A program made the position numbers and the translations under genes. From Anditalea andensis (lineage in GTDB: Bacteria > Bacteroidota > Bacteroidia > Cytophagales > Cyclobacteriaceae): a stretch of 64,000 nucleotides of DNA. Positions 18,212 to 28,652 of this stretch are shown here, piece after piece. The notes under the pieces were generated by a model. It was not told where the DNA came from and did no database searches. It saw nothing but the letters and a program-made list of their open reading frames with translations. Each line of letters starts with the position of its first letter. Positions within the stretch are counted from its first letter, which is position 1. Location: contig NZ_JMIH01000021.1 of assembly GCF_000714815.1 (NCBI RefSeq), positions 175,232 to 239,231 on the forward strand, in the 5' to 3' direction.

Positions 18212-19255
18212 ATGTTTTCCTATTATCTTGGTAAGGGTATGTACCATAACTATATGAGGTTTACATTTTTAATGGCCTGGGCATTTTTTAAATACTTTAC
18301 ATGGGTAAAGGTGTACAATTACCTGCTATTGGCCATTTCATTTTTAACATCCAGAATACTTAAAAAACCCAAAATTCTAGGGTTACCCACTAGCCTATCC
18401 ATAGAGCCCACCACCTCCTGTAACCTCAGGTGCCCCGAATGCCCTAGTGGTTTAAGAAGTTTTACACGCCCTACAGGGATGCTGGATCCGGTGTTATTTC
18501 GAAAAACCATAGATGAAATGGCCCCCCACCTCTCCTATCTCCATCTGTATTTTCAAGGCGAACCTTACCTTCATCCCCAGTTTTTGGACCTCATATCCTA
18601 TGCAGACATGAGGAAAATATTTACGGCTACCTCTACCAATGCGCATTACCTAAGCACAGAAAATATAAAAAAAACGGTTGCTTCTGGATTGAGACAATTG
18701 ATAGTGTCTGTGGATGGAACTACCCAGGAAGTTTATGAAAACTACCGAGTTGGCGGAAAGCTTGAAAAAGTCATCCATGGAATTAAAGAACTTATCAGCT
18801 ACCGAAATGGGCAGCGAAGAAGTTTTCCGCAAGTAATTTTGCAATTTCTGGTGACAGGTATAAATGAACACCAGATTCCCCAGGTTTTAAAGCTGGCAGA
18901 GGATCTGGGCGTGGATGACCTTCAGCTAAAGACCACACAAATATATAATTATAAGAATGGATCTCATCTGATCCCACGAAATCTAAAATATGCCCGATAT
19001 GTATCCAATGGACAAGGCTGGAAATTAAAAAAGTCTATTGAGAACAAGTGCTGGAGGATGTGGAAGGGAGCTGTTGTGACCTGGGATGGAAAAGTTGTCC
19101 CCTGCTGTTTTGATAAAGACGCTAAGCATGTAATGGGAAATCTTCAAGAAGAAAATTTTGGCCATATTTGGAATAAACCTATCTACCAATCGTTTAGGAA
19201 ACAACTTTTGGTAGACAGAAGTCAGATAAATATGTGCCTTAACTGTACAGAGTGA
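18212..19255 (+). CDS. Radical SAM/SPASM domain protein
   Basis: 347 residues. The radical SAM [4Fe-4S] motif CxxxCxxC is at Cys70, Cys74 and Cys77 (CNLRCPEC). A SPASM-like C-terminus has further cysteines (NKCWRMW, VPCCFD and the terminal CLNC), which would hold an auxiliary cluster. An N-terminal hydrophobic segment (about 15-45) precedes the core. The reaction is unknown. It sits upstream of the exopolysaccharide locus in the same orientation, and related proteins occur in such loci. Starts at 18212 or 18239 are both possible. Confidence 0.85.
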   Translation: MFSYYLGKGMYHNYMRFTFLMAWAFFKYFTWVKVYNYLLLAISFLTSRILKKPKILGLPTSLSIEPTTSCNLRCPECPSGLRSFTRPTGMLDPVLFRKTIDEMAPHLSYLHLYFQGEPYLHPQFLDLISYADMRKIFTATSTNAHYLSTENIKKTVASGLRQLIVSVDGTTQEVYENYRVGGKLEKVIHGIKELISYRNGQRRSFPQVILQFLVTGINEHQIPQVLKLAEDLGVDDLQLKTTQIYNYKNGSHLIPRNLKYARYVSNGQGWKLKKSIENKCWRMWKGAVVTWDGKVVPCCFDKDAKHVMGNLQEENFGHIWNKPIYQSFRKQLLVDRSQINMCLNCTE

Positions 19256-19421
19256 GTTTCTCACAATTAATTTATAAGAATATACCACAAAAGGATGGAA
19301 TACCTATCTTTACGATTGTTTTCGGCAGGCCTTCGTACCAAAACAAAAAAACCAACCGATTATTAAAGTGGGTGACCGGGCGAAGCTGTGTCGATACACC
19401 ATTCAATATATTTATAAACAA

Positions 19422-22049
19422 ATGATATTATCCAAATGTAAATGCTGTCCAAAAGTCTTGATAATGAGTTTTATCATATTGATAACTTTAGGCTATACGG
19501 CAGCCCATGCACAAAATATTCCTGACATCAGCACCATAAGGGTAGATGACCTGACTGATGCACAGGTTCAAGAATTAGTAGCCAAAGGGAAGGAAGCGGG
19601 ACTTACGGAGCCAGAATTATTGCAAGCTGCTCAGCAGAGGGGGCTGCCACGAACAGAAGTAGAAAAACTTCGTATTCGATTGGAGCAGTTAAAGCTAACT
19701 GGGGATGGACCTGGCCGCACCACCACCAGAAGGTCGGAGAGAGAAACCAGAAAACAGTCTGATTTGGTGGAAATCTCCGATGGTATGTTATCCCAAGATG
19801 GTGATCTCACAAGACCTACGTCAGATAAACCTATCTTCGGCAGCAAACTTTTCTCAGCAGTAGACAGAAAATTGACTTTTGAACCAAATCTTAATTTGGC
19901 TACTCCTCAGAACTATATATTAGGCCCGGGTGATATGTTATACATAGATATATATGGATTATCCGAGCAGAGTTATGAAGCAATAGTCTCGCCGGAAGGT
20001 AACTTAATGTTGGATAATGTGGGTCCCGTAAGTGTATCTGGTCTCACTATAGAGGATGCCACTAGAAGGATAAAAAATAGATTGGGCAATTATTATCCTG
20101 GCATGGGTGGAAGCAATCCGAATACATTCGCCCAAGTTTCTTTGGGAGATATACGGACGATCAAGGTTCATCTGGTGGGTGAAGTCAGAATGCCAGGCAC
20201 ATTTACCTTAAGTGCATTCAGTTCTGTTTATAATGCATTATATGCTGCAGGTGGACCATCTGATAACGGGACCTTAAGAAATATAAAACTGGTAAGGAAC
20301 AACAGAACCTTGGCGACCATTGACATATATGAATTTTTGATGGAAGGATCAGCTAATCTTAATGCGCAGCTTCAGGATCAGGATGTGATTCTCGTCGAGC
20401 CATTTATAGCCAGGGTAGAAGTAGCAGGGGAAGTGAAGAGGCCAGGCATTTTTGAAATTAGAGATGGTGAATCATTGGAATCCGTAATGAAATATGCAGG
20501 AGGCTTTACTGATAATGCCTTTGCGGATCGGGTAAGTGTAACCAGAAATACCTCTAAAGAAAGAGCAGTATCAGATATTTATCAGGATCAGTTTTCTTTT
20601 TTCACTGTAAAAGGTGGAGACCGTTATCAGGTCGGAGAGATACTTAACAGATATTCTAATAGGGTTCAGATAAAGGGGGCCGTATTTAGAGAGGGTAATT
20701 ATGCACTTTCTGAGGGACTGACGCTATCTCAGCTCATACAGCGTGCAGAAGGGCTGAGAGGTGAAGCGTATCTTCCCAGAGCGACTGTATTGCGGACCAA
20801 TGATGATCTGTCTACAGAAGTATTTCAGGTCAATCTCGCTGAACTACAAGCCGGAAGGGGCAATGATATCTTGCTTCAGCGTGAGGATATTGTCCGAATT
20901 TCATCTATATATGACCTTACAGAAGAGTTTTATGTGAAAATTACAGGGGAAGTTAGAAATCCGGGTATTTTTCCATATTCCCGTAACATGACGGTGGAAG
21001 ATTTAATAGTTTCGGCAGGAGGGCTTAAAGAAGCTGCCTCAGTTTCGGATGTGGAGGTAGCGCGTAGAATTCAGGATGCCAATGCGAGGGACATTTCAGA
21101 GATCATTGCTACCACGATCAATCCGGATCTCAGCCCATCTTCTGATCCCATCATCCTTTCTCCTTTTGATAATGTGATCATCAGACGGAAGACTAATTTT
21201 ATGCTAGAGAAAATGGTGAGAATAGAGGGGCAGGTAAATGCACCAGGGGAATTTGCCGTAAGAAATGCAGAAGAAAAAATCTCAGACGTCATCCGAAGGG
21301 CCGGGGGACTGAGTGAATTTGCTTACCCTAAAGGAGCTACCTTGATCCGTAGAACAGAATTTTACCAGACTGAATCTGAAAAAATACGCAAACAGAGAAA
21401 TTATGAAGAACTTTTGGCCAGGCTGGCAAATGAATCAAAGGATCCGTCAGAATCCCAGGCCATGCTTTTGCAGCGTGTGGGCAAAAGTATCCAGCAGCAA
21501 CAGCCTTCGTTGTTAAACAGAGATGAGGATATCACTGTACAAACCAAAATAGATGCCCTAAGCGGTATAGCAGATAGAAAGGCAGATCTGGCCCCTATAA
21601 AAATAAGGGAAACAGAAGCAATTGCAATAGACCTGGAAACCATACTACAAAACCCGGGATCCAAACACGATCTCATTTTAGAAGAAGGAGATATCATCAG
21701 TATTCCCAAACAGCTACAGACGGTACGGTTAAGAGGAGACATCATTTATCCTACTACGGTGCGGTATGAAAGTGGCAGATCCATGAGTTTTTATATCAAC
21801 AGGGCTGGAGGCTTTGATAATAGAGCTAAAAGGAGAAGAACCTATGTAGTGTATGCCAATGGAGAAGTGGCCAGAACAAAAAGTTTCCTCGGTATAAGGT
21901 CCTATCCTATCGTAGAACCAGGGGCTGAAGTGATCGTGCCTACTAAAGGTCCCCGTATTCCTTTCCGTCCTGGTGAAGTGATCAGCATAACTACAGGATT
22001 GGCAACATTGGCTTTACTTTTTAGTCAAATTAATTTTAATGGACAATGA
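19422..22049 (+). CDS. Polysaccharide export protein with six SLBB repeats (Wza-like)
   Basis: 875 residues from the ATG at 19422 (an upstream GTG at 19368 only lengthens the n-region). A signal peptide ends in AHAQ. A Poly_export domain follows (ILGPGDMLYIDIYG), then six SLBB-like units, each with a 'xGEVxxPGxF ... AGG' core: VHLVGEVRMPGTF, VEVAGEVKRPGIF, VQIKGAVFREGNY, VKITGEVRNPGIF, VRIEGQVNAPGEF and VRLRGDIIYPTTV. Wza-type proteins form the outer-membrane exit channel. The large size with many SLBB units is typical of Bacteroidota and suggests a long periplasmic part. There is no lipobox. It overlaps the next gene in ATGA. Confidence 0.9.
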   Translation: MILSKCKCCPKVLIMSFIILITLGYTAAHAQNIPDISTIRVDDLTDAQVQELVAKGKEAGLTEPELLQAAQQRGLPRTEVEKLRIRLEQLKLTGDGPGRTTTRRSERETRKQSDLVEISDGMLSQDGDLTRPTSDKPIFGSKLFSAVDRKLTFEPNLNLATPQNYILGPGDMLYIDIYGLSEQSYEAIVSPEGNLMLDNVGPVSVSGLTIEDATRRIKNRLGNYYPGMGGSNPNTFAQVSLGDIRTIKVHLVGEVRMPGTFTLSAFSSVYNALYAAGGPSDNGTLRNIKLVRNNRTLATIDIYEFLMEGSANLNAQLQDQDVILVEPFIARVEVAGEVKRPGIFEIRDGESLESVMKYAGGFTDNAFADRVSVTRNTSKERAVSDIYQDQFSFFTVKGGDRYQVGEILNRYSNRVQIKGAVFREGNYALSEGLTLSQLIQRAEGLRGEAYLPRATVLRTNDDLSTEVFQVNLAELQAGRGNDILLQREDIVRISSIYDLTEEFYVKITGEVRNPGIFPYSRNMTVEDLIVSAGGLKEAASVSDVEVARRIQDANARDISEIIATTINPDLSPSSDPIILSPFDNVIIRRKTNFMLEKMVRIEGQVNAPGEFAVRNAEEKISDVIRRAGGLSEFAYPKGATLIRRTEFYQTESEKIRKQRNYEELLARLANESKDPSESQAMLLQRVGKSIQQQQPSLLNRDEDITVQTKIDALSGIADRKADLAPIKIRETEAIAIDLETILQNPGSKHDLILEEGDIISIPKQLQTVRLRGDIIYPTTVRYESGRSMSFYINRAGGFDNRAKRRRTYVVYANGEVARTKSFLGIRSYPIVEPGAEVIVPTKGPRIPFRPGEVISITTGLATLALLFSQINFNGQ

Positions 22050-23131
22050 CAGATTATCAGCATATCAAAGATGATAAAATCACATTTCGGGAACTCATAC
22101 TGCGACTGCAGGGCTGGAGTGAAGTTTTCAAAAGAAAGTGGAAGATACTGGTGGTATTTCTGATTATAGGTTTGATAGCGGGAGCAGCAGTGTCTGTATT
22201 TAAAAAACCTATTTATATAGCAGAAACCACTTTTGTACTGGAGGAATCAGATATGGGTGGTATGGGGGGCAGTATGTCAGGTCTGGCTTCTTTGGTAGGT
22301 ATCAATCTCGGATCTTTGGGATCATCCAATGGCTTATTCTCCGGGGATAATATTATGGAACTGTACCGATCAGACAATATGCTCAGCAAAACGCTATTGA
22401 GTCCTATGAATGCAGTAGGAGATTCAGGCCAGCTACTGATCAATCGGTACATCACATTCAATAAGTTGGACCGAAAGTGGAGGAATGAGGTAGATTTCTC
22501 GGCCATGGACTTTGCTAAAAATAGAGAAATGTTTTCTATAAAAGAAGACAGTGTAGTCAAGGAAATCATCAAGGAAATCCGCAAAAGTAATCTTTCGGTA
22601 AGCAAACCTGATAGAAAACTCAGTATTATACAGGTAAGCATCGCATCTAAAGATCAGTTGTTTGCCAAGTATTTTAATGAGCAGCTGGTAGAAAATGTGA
22701 ATACTTTTTACTATGAAACTAAAACTAAGAAAACAGCAGAAAACCTTTCTATTCTACAGACGCAGGCTGATAGTGTGAGAAAGATTTTAGATAGGAGCTT
22801 GACAGACTTTGCTTCAGCTACAGATAATGTGCCCAATCCTAATCCTCTCGTACAGCGGGCCATGGTAGAATCAAGAAAGCGCCAGGTAGACGTACAGGCG
22901 TCTTCTACCGTATATTCTGAAATAGTAAAAAACTTAGAAATCGCCAAAGTAAACCATAGAAATAATAGTCCTCTGATTCAAATAATAGATTTTCCGAGAT
23001 TTCCTCTTGAGGAAAGTAAGATCAAACTTCTTAAAGGGTTAATTATAGGGGGCTTATCTTTTTTTATATTAGGAATCTTTTATATTTATTTATCTACCTT
23101 ATATGCTGCCAATATTAGGGAGTCGGCATAA
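22046..23131 (+). CDS. Chain-length determinant protein (Wzz/PCP family) without kinase domain
   Basis: 361 residues with two membrane segments (about 33-54 and 326-350) enclosing a periplasmic domain that contains a Gly/Met-rich loop (MGGMGGSMSG) and a coiled-coil-like region (about 215-265). This is the polysaccharide co-polymerase arrangement. The C-terminal tyrosine kinase domain of Wzc is absent. It would set polymer length with the export protein next to it, with which it is coupled by ATGA. Confidence 0.88.
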   Translation: MTDYQHIKDDKITFRELILRLQGWSEVFKRKWKILVVFLIIGLIAGAAVSVFKKPIYIAETTFVLEESDMGGMGGSMSGLASLVGINLGSLGSSNGLFSGDNIMELYRSDNMLSKTLLSPMNAVGDSGQLLINRYITFNKLDRKWRNEVDFSAMDFAKNREMFSIKEDSVVKEIIKEIRKSNLSVSKPDRKLSIIQVSIASKDQLFAKYFNEQLVENVNTFYYETKTKKTAENLSILQTQADSVRKILDRSLTDFASATDNVPNPNPLVQRAMVESRKRQVDVQASSTVYSEIVKNLEIAKVNHRNNSPLIQIIDFPRFPLEESKIKLLKGLIIGGLSFFILGIFYIYLSTLYAANIRESA

Positions 23132-23136
23132 AAATC

Positions 23137-24432
23137 ATGTTAGATAAAGTACCAGGCTTACCTTTTCGCCAGATAATAAAGCATAAATCAATACAGAATT
23201 TTATTTTTTTAGCTGTCATTCAGGCATCCAATATTCTGATATCTCTGATTTCTATGCCGTTACTGATCAGCTCTATTGGGGTAGATCAGTTTGGACTGGT
23301 AAACCTCGCCCTTTCTGTCATCATGTTAGGCAACATTTTAGTAGGGTTTGGATACAACTTAAGTGGTCCTCGGGATGTGGCGATCCATCATAAAGACAAG
23401 GTGATGCTTTCACACCTTGTTTCCAATATAATTTACAGTAAGGTAATGATGGCTGCAGTGGCAGCTTTAATTATTTTTATTGCTATTATCGGTTTTGACT
23501 TTTTTGAGGAATATCAGATGATATTGGCCTTTTCTGTATTGTTACTGTTTTCAGAGGCTATCATGCCTTTATGGTTTTTTCAGGGGCTGGAGAAGATGAA
23601 GCTGATCTCCATAGCCAATGTCTTTAGCAAACTTCTTTTTCTTATGGGTATAGTATTGTTTATCCATAGTCCTGAAGCATCTATATGGGTTAATTTTTTA
23701 TTGGGAGGAACAGCTTTATCGGTCAATATTTTGCTTTTGGTTTATATCCATTATGAAATGGAGATTTTATTTTACAAACCTAAATTTTTCCAGATCTATT
23801 TTTCTTTAAAAAGAAATGTTCTACTTTTATTATCAAATTTTGCTACGCATATATCCATAAATAGCGGACTTATCATTTTAAGTTTTTTTTCAGCAGCAGA
23901 AGATTTGGGCATGTACAGCTTAGCTGAGAGAATTGTCATGATCTTGAGAATTTTTCCTTCTCTAATTGTTCAGGCGATATACCCAAATGCTGCCAGAAAA
24001 CATCAGGAAGGAATACATTCGTTTATTAATTTTGCGAGAAAAATTTATGGGTGGTCTATACTGTTAGGGTTTGTCATCTCCTTAGTGACCTATTTTATAG
24101 CACCCTTTATAGTTTTTTTTCTATCTAAATCTGATCTTCCACCGGCAGTCATGTACCTGAAAATACTTTCATTTATCCCCTTTTTGGCCTGTTTAAACAT
24201 AGCAAATATTCTCATGCTATTGGTGACGGACCAAAAGGACTTATTATTTAAATCTAGTTGGATTACATGTTTGTATATGTTAGGTTCATCATTAATTCTG
24301 ACTGATAAGTTTGGAACGGTAGGACTATGTTATGCGCTATTGAGTACTGAGATTATAGTATTTATAATTAGTACAATCATACTTTATACCAAGCACAGCG
24401 TAATAACATTCAGACTTTATAATTTTAAATAA
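23137..24432 (+). CDS. Oligosaccharide flippase (Wzx-like, MATE/MOP superfamily)
   Basis: 431 residues of hydrophobic protein with about twelve membrane segments, an early IQNFIFLAVIQASNILISL segment and the family pattern GVDQFGLVNLA. Wzx proteins flip undecaprenyl-linked repeat units across the inner membrane. It starts 5 bp after the chain-length gene and is part of the same operon. The short C-terminal tail is basic. Confidence 0.88.
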   Translation: MLDKVPGLPFRQIIKHKSIQNFIFLAVIQASNILISLISMPLLISSIGVDQFGLVNLALSVIMLGNILVGFGYNLSGPRDVAIHHKDKVMLSHLVSNIIYSKVMMAAVAALIIFIAIIGFDFFEEYQMILAFSVLLLFSEAIMPLWFFQGLEKMKLISIANVFSKLLFLMGIVLFIHSPEASIWVNFLLGGTALSVNILLLVYIHYEMEILFYKPKFFQIYFSLKRNVLLLLSNFATHISINSGLIILSFFSAAEDLGMYSLAERIVMILRIFPSLIVQAIYPNAARKHQEGIHSFINFARKIYGWSILLGFVISLVTYFIAPFIVFFLSKSDLPPAVMYLKILSFIPFLACLNIANILMLLVTDQKDLLFKSSWITCLYMLGSSLILTDKFGTVGLCYALLSTEIIVFIISTIILYTKHSVITFRLYNFK

Positions 24433-24725
24433 TATTTTCAAAAGAAATTAAGCAATGTACAAGTAATGGAAATAGAGTAGCTAGAGTCATGGTAAATTCC
24501 ACCTTTCCTTTCAAAAGGAAATTGTAAACACATGAAATATCCATGACGGCGGCCCAAGCGAGATTCCATTCCGACTTGGTGCAGAATAAATTATGACCGT
24601 TAAAATCAAAATATAACCAGATGAAATCTAGCATGAAGTAAGTCTCACACAGTGGAATGATTATATCATCTACGAGATACCGTCCCGGGCACACGTTATG
24701 ACCTTGAAAAACTAATTAAAAACGG

Positions 24726-25478
24726 ATGAAATCAAAACAAGATTGGAAAACATTTGGAGATGAAGATCCATTTTATGGGGTATTATCAGAAGAGAGATAT
24801 AAATATAAAAACTTCAATAAAAATGGTCGTGCTGAATTTTATAAAACTGGATATCAATACGTAGAAGAGTTAAAAAGCAGAATAGAAAGTAAATTCGGTC
24901 ACGGAATCTTAGATATGGATGTACTTGATTTTGGATGTGGCGTGGGAAGGTTGACACTTCCGTTTGCACAACAAACTACGGGAAAAGTCATAGGATTGGA
25001 TGTTTCTCCGGGAATGATAAAGATAGCCGATGAACAAAGAGATATTCACAAATTTAAAAATCTCACCTACCACGCCTATTCTGGCATAGATATTCCAAAT
25101 TTTGGTACTTTTGATCTGGTTAATTCTTATATAGTGATCCAACATATAGAGCCTTCCATTGGATATCCGCTAATCGATCAGCTATGCAAAATGGCCAAAA
25201 TCGGTGGCATTGTTCATCTTCAAATGCCCTATGGGCACAATATTCCTATATTAAAGTATTTAAAATTTTATTTGAAAGTCCATAGCGATTTTTATAATAG
25301 ATTTACTAATATGGTAAAGACAGGATCATTTACCAGAACTCCAGTGATGCAGATGAACTATTATAGCAGTGATAGTCTTGAATCTATATTTAAAAAATAT
25401 ACTGATATAGTACACAAAGAACCAACTGATCACGGAGGCCATCTTGGCAATTTTTATTACTTCAAGAGAATAAAATGA
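24726..25478 (+). CDS. Class I SAM-dependent methyltransferase
   Basis: 250 residues. Motif I is VLDFGCGVGRLTLPF with the acidic Asp at the end of beta-2 (IGLDVSPGM). A YIVIQHIEP segment corresponds to motif IV/post-motif region. It overlaps the next glycosyltransferase by 4 bp (ATGA). Such enzymes in polysaccharide loci methylate sugar hydroxyls; the acceptor is unknown. The 293 bp in front of it hold no recognisable gene. Confidence 0.85.
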   Translation: MKSKQDWKTFGDEDPFYGVLSEERYKYKNFNKNGRAEFYKTGYQYVEELKSRIESKFGHGILDMDVLDFGCGVGRLTLPFAQQTTGKVIGLDVSPGMIKIADEQRDIHKFKNLTYHAYSGIDIPNFGTFDLVNSYIVIQHIEPSIGYPLIDQLCKMAKIGGIVHLQMPYGHNIPILKYLKFYLKVHSDFYNRFTNMVKTGSFTRTPVMQMNYYSSDSLESIFKKYTDIVHKEPTDHGGHLGNFYYFKRIK

Positions 25479-26407
25479 ACTTATCAACCCTTAAAACCAC
25501 ACCTTCTGTTGCCATTATTATAGTTAATTGGAACAGTTATGCTCATACTAGAGGATGTTTGGCTTCTTTGAGGAAAGTTTCATACAATAATTTTAAGGTC
25601 GTTGTAGTAGATAACGGATCACAAGATGGATCTGATAAGAAGTTAGAAGATGAATTTGCTGAGATCATTTTATTGCGAAACAACGAGAACAAAGGTTTTA
25701 CAGGTGGGAATAACAGAGGTATAGCCTATGCATTGGATCAGAAATTTGAATATTTAATGCTTCTTAATAATGATACTGAAGTGGAGCCAGATTTTTTAGA
25801 CGAATTACTGAAAGTTATAGAAGGAGATACAAGCATAGGTGCCATTCAGCCGAAGTTTTATTTTTTGAATAATAAAGATAGAATTTGGAATGCTGGAGGG
25901 ATAATTATAAAGAGCATTGGTTTGATCAGGACTATAGGAGAAAATAAGAAGACCAAAGGTAAATATAATCAGCCAAAAGAAACTGAATGGATCACCGGAT
26001 GTTGTTTTATGGTAAGGGCTGAGATTATTAGAAACATTGGAGGGTTAAATGACAGGTTTTTCATGTATTATGAAGATGTGGAATGGTCGCTGCGTATACG
26101 TGATGCTGGTTTTAAATTGGAATATTGCCCAAGTGCTGTCGTATATCATGAAGCAGGAATGTCTAATAAAAATAAATTAAAAAGCAAAGAGGGATACATA
26201 AACCCAGTAGTTCATTTTTTAGCATCACGAAATCATTTGCTTATTTTAAGAAAGTACACACCTTGGTATCTCGTTGTTCCGGTCATTCTTTTTCAATCTA
26301 TTAAATACGGGACTATACTTACTTATTTTTTGGTCCGAAGTAGGTTTAAAAAACTTAGATCTGTCTTACTTGGTCTTAAAGAGGGGCTTTTCAGTAATAT
26401 GATTTGA
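25475..26407 (+). CDS. Family 2 glycosyltransferase (rhamnosyltransferase-like)
   Basis: 310 residues of the GT-A fold. The N-terminal VAIIIVNWNSY, the VVVDNGSQDGS segment and the DxD-like LNNDTEVEP are characteristic of the large GT2 group that includes rhamnosyltransferases. A basic and hydrophobic C-terminal part (about 255-300) may anchor it to the membrane. It is coupled to the methyltransferase by an ATGA overlap. Confidence 0.88.
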   Translation: MNLSTLKTTPSVAIIIVNWNSYAHTRGCLASLRKVSYNNFKVVVVDNGSQDGSDKKLEDEFAEIILLRNNENKGFTGGNNRGIAYALDQKFEYLMLLNNDTEVEPDFLDELLKVIEGDTSIGAIQPKFYFLNNKDRIWNAGGIIIKSIGLIRTIGENKKTKGKYNQPKETEWITGCCFMVRAEIIRNIGGLNDRFFMYYEDVEWSLRIRDAGFKLEYCPSAVVYHEAGMSNKNKLKSKEGYINPVVHFLASRNHLLILRKYTPWYLVVPVILFQSIKYGTILTYFLVRSRFKKLRSVLLGLKEGLFSNMI

Positions 26408-26541
26408 TAATTTGGGTGTTGGATTGTCATATTAATTAATCTGTTATGAAAATCTACAAGCAGTAGTGTTACGTAAGTATAATATAATATATTTAGTTTG
26501 TATATTGCAGGCTTAAATCAGAGTCTAGAAAAAATCGTTAA

Positions 26542-27534
26542 ATGCAATCAATTGTTATAACCGGTGTCGCAGGATTACTCGGTTCAAGATTGGCAGATTG
26601 GTTTATCCAATATAAGCCAGAATATAAAATCATAGGGATAGATAATCTGATGGGCGGCTATGAAAGCAATATACATCCAAATGTTGAATTTCATAAGATT
26701 GATATTGCCAGTGGTGATTTATCCCATATTTTTGATGGAAATGATGTGAGTTATGTTTATCATTTAGCAGCCTATGCGGCCGAAGGTTTAAGTCCTTTCA
26801 TTAGAAAATTTAATTATAACAATAATCTCATTGCCACAGCCAATATCATTAATAACTGCATTAAAGCAGAGGTAAAGAGGCTTGTATTTACCTCTAGTAT
26901 GGCAACATATGGAGTTGGTAGTCCACCTTTTGATGAAAATGATCTACCTAATCCCATTGATCCGTATGGAATAGCGAAGTATGCCTGTGAAATGGATATT
27001 CGTGTAGCAGGAGAGCAACATGGATTGGACTGGTGTATCATCAGGCCTCATAATGTATATGGAATTAAACAGAACATTTGGGACAGATATAGAAATGTAC
27101 TAGGGATATGGATGTATCAAAAGTTGAATAATGAACCTTTTTCAATTTTTGGGACAGGGGAGCAGGTTAGAGCCTTTTCATATGTTGATGATATATTAGA
27201 GCCGCTGTGGAAAGCAGCCTCTATAGAAAAAACTTCCAAAGAAATCATTAATCTTGGTGGCACCAAAGAATATTCCATTTTTGAGGCATGTGAGACCCTA
27301 TCAGAAGTGGTAGGTGGACATGAAATAAAATATCATGAACCCCGCCATGAGGTGCAGATGGCTTTTGCTACTTTTGAAAAATCGCAAAGGTTGCTAGATT
27401 ATGAAGACACGATTTCTTTGAAGGATGGATTGTCCAGAATGTGGGATTGGGCCCAGGAGCAACCGCACCGTAGGAGATTTACGTGGGAACAGTATGAATT
27501 GGATAAAGGGATTTATTCGTTTTGGAAAAAGTAA
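26542..27534 (+). CDS. NAD-dependent epimerase/dehydratase (extended SDR)
   Basis: 330 residues. The Rossmann motif GVAGLLGSRL is at the N-terminus, and the catalytic YxxxK is Tyr142-Lys146 (YGIAK), with SSMATYG as the upstream Ser/Thr segment. This is the UDP-glucose 4-epimerase-like family that interconverts nucleotide sugars. The exact substrate is not readable. A 134-bp gap precedes it. Confidence 0.87.
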   Translation: MQSIVITGVAGLLGSRLADWFIQYKPEYKIIGIDNLMGGYESNIHPNVEFHKIDIASGDLSHIFDGNDVSYVYHLAAYAAEGLSPFIRKFNYNNNLIATANIINNCIKAEVKRLVFTSSMATYGVGSPPFDENDLPNPIDPYGIAKYACEMDIRVAGEQHGLDWCIIRPHNVYGIKQNIWDRYRNVLGIWMYQKLNNEPFSIFGTGEQVRAFSYVDDILEPLWKAASIEKTSKEIINLGGTKEYSIFEACETLSEVVGGHEIKYHEPRHEVQMAFATFEKSQRLLDYEDTISLKDGLSRMWDWAQEQPHRRRFTWEQYELDKGIYSFWKK

Positions 27535-27703
27535 GTTTTATGTATTCGATGAATGGTAAACTTTGAAACTAGAATCTAAATTTTTCTTGATTTCTAATTT
27601 GTCTGTCGGAATGAAGTGAAGTTTACCTCATCTTTTTAGAATAATTCTAAAGGTTACCGGAAAGGCATGGTCAATTATTTTCATATATTATCTTATTGCT
27701 ACC

Positions 27704-28648
27704 ATGAATACATTTGAGGATATTCTTATCTGTCCAAAAACTGGTGAAAAATTGAACCTGGAAGGGAGCAAGTTGATTTCAAAGTCGGGTATCACCTATC
27801 CCATAGTCAATGGCATTCCTATATTGATAGATGATGACCAGAGCATTTTTAAGCAGGTAGACTTTACATCGTACAATAGAACTTTTTTTAGTAACAGTCC
27901 TTTTAAAAGAGCCATTTTTAACTTGATTCCTACTTTAGGATTAAATTATGCTTCAAAGAGAAACCTAAAAAAGGTGGAACAATTGCTGGTTTATTCTGAT
28001 CAAAAACCTCGGGTTTTAACTGTGGGAGGTAGTATAGAGGGAGAAGGTGCTCAAGCGTTTCTTAATTCTCCCTATTTAGATATTATTGATACCGATGTTA
28101 CCTTTGGTCCTAGGACGAAGATAATATGTGATGGTCATTCTCTTCCGTTTATGGATTCTTCTATGGATGTGGTGGTCATACAGGCAGTACTCGAGCATGT
28201 CCTTGATCCAGTACAGTGTGTAAAAGAAATACATAGGGTATTAAAACCTAATGGTATCGTTTATTCCGAAATTCCTTTCATGCAGCAGGTGCATGGTAAA
28301 GCATTTGATTTTACCAGATTTTCATTTTTGGGCCAGAGAAGACTTTTTAGGAATTTTGAGTTAATAGATATGGGACCTACAGCAGGACCGGGATCTTCCC
28401 TTTCATGGGCATATGTGTATTTTTTAATGGGCTTTTCAAATAATTTCTATATCCGCGTAGCGCTGCGTTTATTTGGTACATATACCTCTTTTTATTTAAA
28501 ATATTTTGATCTCCTTACCAAAAATAAAGCCAGCACACTTGACGGTGCTTCTGGAATTTATTTTCTTGGCCGCAAAAGTGAGATTATCCTTGATGATACT
28601 GCCTTGATAGCCAGTTATAAGGGAGGCTTTCGCTCCTACTTCGCCTAA
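27704..28648 (+). CDS. Methyltransferase with Trm112-like N-terminal zinc-ribbon remnant
   Basis: 314 residues. The N-terminus (about 1-45) resembles the Trm112-like domain (ILICPKTGEKL, then YPIVNGIPILI), although only one cysteine is present, so zinc binding is unlikely. A methyltransferase core follows, with a conserved HVLDPVQCVKEIHRVLKPNG segment typical of Methyltransf_11. It begins in the exopolysaccharide cluster after a 169-bp gap and is followed 4 bp later by the polymerase gene. Confidence 0.8.
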   Translation: MNTFEDILICPKTGEKLNLEGSKLISKSGITYPIVNGIPILIDDDQSIFKQVDFTSYNRTFFSNSPFKRAIFNLIPTLGLNYASKRNLKKVEQLLVYSDQKPRVLTVGGSIEGEGAQAFLNSPYLDIIDTDVTFGPRTKIICDGHSLPFMDSSMDVVVIQAVLEHVLDPVQCVKEIHRVLKPNGIVYSEIPFMQQVHGKAFDFTRFSFLGQRRLFRNFELIDMGPTAGPGSSLSWAYVYFLMGFSNNFYIRVALRLFGTYTSFYLKYFDLLTKNKASTLDGASGIYFLGRKSEIILDDTALIASYKGGFRSYFA

Positions 28649-28652
28649 AAAC

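Noticed and set aside
24425..24694. An 89-codon minus-strand ORF in the gap between the flippase and a methyltransferase
   Set aside because: The composition (many Trp, Cys, Phe) looks random, it overlaps the flippase stop, and no family is recognised; the gap is better regarded as non-coding or a relic.
24726..28648. The two methyltransferases as a toxin, defence or RNA-modification system
   Set aside because: They lie between flippase, polymerase and glycosyltransferase genes with overlapping or close spacing; sugar methylation is the simpler reading.
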